Source: Lutraria lutraria (lineage: Eukaryota > Mollusca > Bivalvia > Venerida > Mactridae). Taken from it: a stretch of 64,000 nt of DNA. The stretch spans positions 31,324,399 to 31,388,398 of the forward strand of contig OZ026841.1 of assembly GCA_964023205.1 (NCBI GenBank), read 5' to 3'. Of the stretch, positions 62,446 to 64,000 are shown in pieces (position 1 is the first letter of the stretch; every line of letters begins with the position of its first letter). Under the pieces are notes generated by a model. It saw only the letters and a program-made list of their open reading frames with translations, ran no database searches and was not told where the DNA came from. Both the position numbers and the translations under genes were made by a program.

Positions 62446-63420
62446 ATTAAATGGACAGCTTTTTGTGCTAATTTTGTAATTTCTGGATTTCAATGTTAAC
62501 AATTAAGTATTGGAATGTTTCATTATCTCACTGTTAGTATTTACTGTCTGACTGTTGTATGATGTACCATATTTACCATAGTAACATTGTTTAACAACTA
62601 CCAACTATTTGCCAATAAATGCCCCTGGATGCATTTGGTTTTATTTGGTAAAATTCAATTTGTCAAGTTATTGTACTGATTTTTTTCCGCAAATTTGGAT
62701 ATGATTTAATGCAATACTTGCTCATGCAGTAGATTTTGACTATCAAGGCAGTCAAGTTTTTGTCAACATTATTTTATATCATACAATAAAGTTGCAATAT
62801 GCATGCAACATGGGAATCATGTACAAATAAGATAAATTTTCATATTAAATTACTGTAAATTATGATATTTGTGAAAGAAACTGACTACCTAAGTGTTGAC
62901 CTCCCCATCTGCCATCTCCAGCAGTTGTCTACCTTACAAGATTTGGCAAATTGAACACTTGATTACAATTGATGAAGCACAAAACATTACCTTAGGGTTC
63001 AGTTATAAATTGAAATTGTCCATTAAATGTTTTGAGAGTTGATTTAAATCTTCTGCCTGATTGTGTCCTTGTAATAAAGACAGTTCAAGTTTTTTCTGAT
63101 TTATTCACACTTTTTAATCTCATTAGAAATTATTATATATGTAAAGAAAAATTGTACCAATTCGGTCAGATTTGTAATAGTTCAGCTTCTAAAAGTTATC
63201 ACCGAAACTTTGTTGCAATTATTTCTTTTTATATTTTGAACTTAGGTTTTAACTTTTATCATGCAACAAAAGATCACGTAGATATTTCAATGATTATTTC
63301 CTAAAATAGAATCTGTCTACATTTTTAACTGTTAATTGTTATTTGACATAGTTTTTGCTAGGTTTTGATGTACCATTAATAAGTACTCCACTGACACTGG
63401 CTTGAAACAAAGACATAAAT
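62446..63420. other. A+T-rich intergenic DNA, no gene seen
   Basis: The 90-codon ORF at 63032-63304 is hydrophobic and A+T-driven, with no recognised motif. Confidence 0.4.
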
Positions 63421-63437
63421 CCCCCCCCCCCCCGCCC
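63421..63437. repeat. poly(C) tract
   Basis: Thirteen C then GCCC, just upstream of the minisatellite. Confidence 0.85.
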
Positions 63438-63463
63438 TGTTCTTATATGGGTTAATGGCATAC

Positions 63464-63880
63464 TCTCTGTATCGAGTACTCTGTATCTTGTATCTGGGAC
63501 CCTCTGTATCTGGTACTCTCTTTAAACGGTATCTGGTACCCTCTGTATTTGGTACCCTGTGTATCCTGTATCTGTCACCCTGTGTATCCTGTATCTGTCA
63601 CCCTGTGTATCCTGTATCTGGTACCCAGTGTTTCTTGTATCTGGTACCCAGTGTTTCCAGTATCTGGTACCCAGTGTATCCTGTATCTGGAACACAGTGT
63701 ATCCTGTATCTGGTACCCAGTGTATCCTGTATCTTGTATCTGGTACCCTGTGTATCCTGTATCTGGTACCCAGTGTAGCCTTTATCTGGAACCCAGTGTA
63801 TCCTGTATCTGGTAACCAGTGTATCCTGTATCTGGTACCCACTGTTTCCTGTATCTGGTACCCTCTGTATCCTGTATTTA
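63464..63880. repeat. 23-bp minisatellite, about 17 copies
   Basis: The unit TGTATCCTGTATCTGGTACC plus CAG repeats with small changes and is most regular between 63600 and 63860. It is open in several frames on both strands; these reading frames are products of the repeat, not genes. Confidence 0.92.
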
Positions 63881-64000
63881 ACTAGGTCACTTGTTCAAAT
63901 CATTTGATTTACCTGTTGTATATAAAACCTGATAAAAATCTAGTTAATCAAGTCAAATGAGAGGATTAGCACACTAGTATTTTACCTTTTACAAATGCAT

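Overview
The window is A+T-rich animal nuclear DNA (roughly two thirds A+T by eye). Its genes have short exons and GT..AG introns, and its non-coding sequence is crowded with repeats. The organism is most likely a bivalve mollusc, probably a heterodont clam. This rests on (a) proteins that are clearly metazoan but not vertebrate and (b) interspersed elements built from 145-160 bp tandem units between palindromic ends, a style known from clam and oyster genomes. The species is not determined.

Three conserved genes could be rebuilt exon by exon, and every junction is in frame. (1) WDR54 (+), 868-4589: the last seven exons, 233 residues; the start lies to the left of the window. (2) SMYD5 (-), 19440-9869: complete, 11 exons, 392 residues. 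WDR54 and SMYD5 point tail to tail. (3) MAEA (-), 33877-25683: complete, 9 exons, 390 residues, the RING subunit of the CTLH/GID ubiquitin ligase. SMYD5 and MAEA lie in the same orientation. None of the three forms an operon. They share neighbourhood only, though WDR54 and SMYD5 are also both on human 2p13.

The right half (34-64 kb) has no gene I can identify. It holds a 42-bp perfect palindrome, many mobile-element copies, a tandem duplication of about 4.4 kb whose two copies look identical (43237-47625 and 47630-52018), a TIR element (54610-55443) and a 23-bp minisatellite (63464-63880). A 29-nt candidate micro-exon occurs in both duplication copies, and another exon candidate lies near 59.8 kb; both are weak.

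The most interesting system is a set of at least six otherwise dissimilar non-autonomous element families that share one design. Each has a palindromic 5' end, an interior (usually of 145-160 bp tandem units), and a 3' hairpin followed by the same short motif, CTTG (mostly TCTTG). They sit in introns and between genes. One near-identical pair is inverted about 9 kb apart, one family carries repeated nuclear-receptor-type half-sites, and both breakpoints of the 4.4-kb duplication fall inside such elements. Other mobile DNA includes a hAT-type element with an exact 8-bp target duplication, a family of TA-flanked MITEs (one at a SMYD5 splice donor), foldback elements and at least three types of tRNA-derived or SINE-like repeat.
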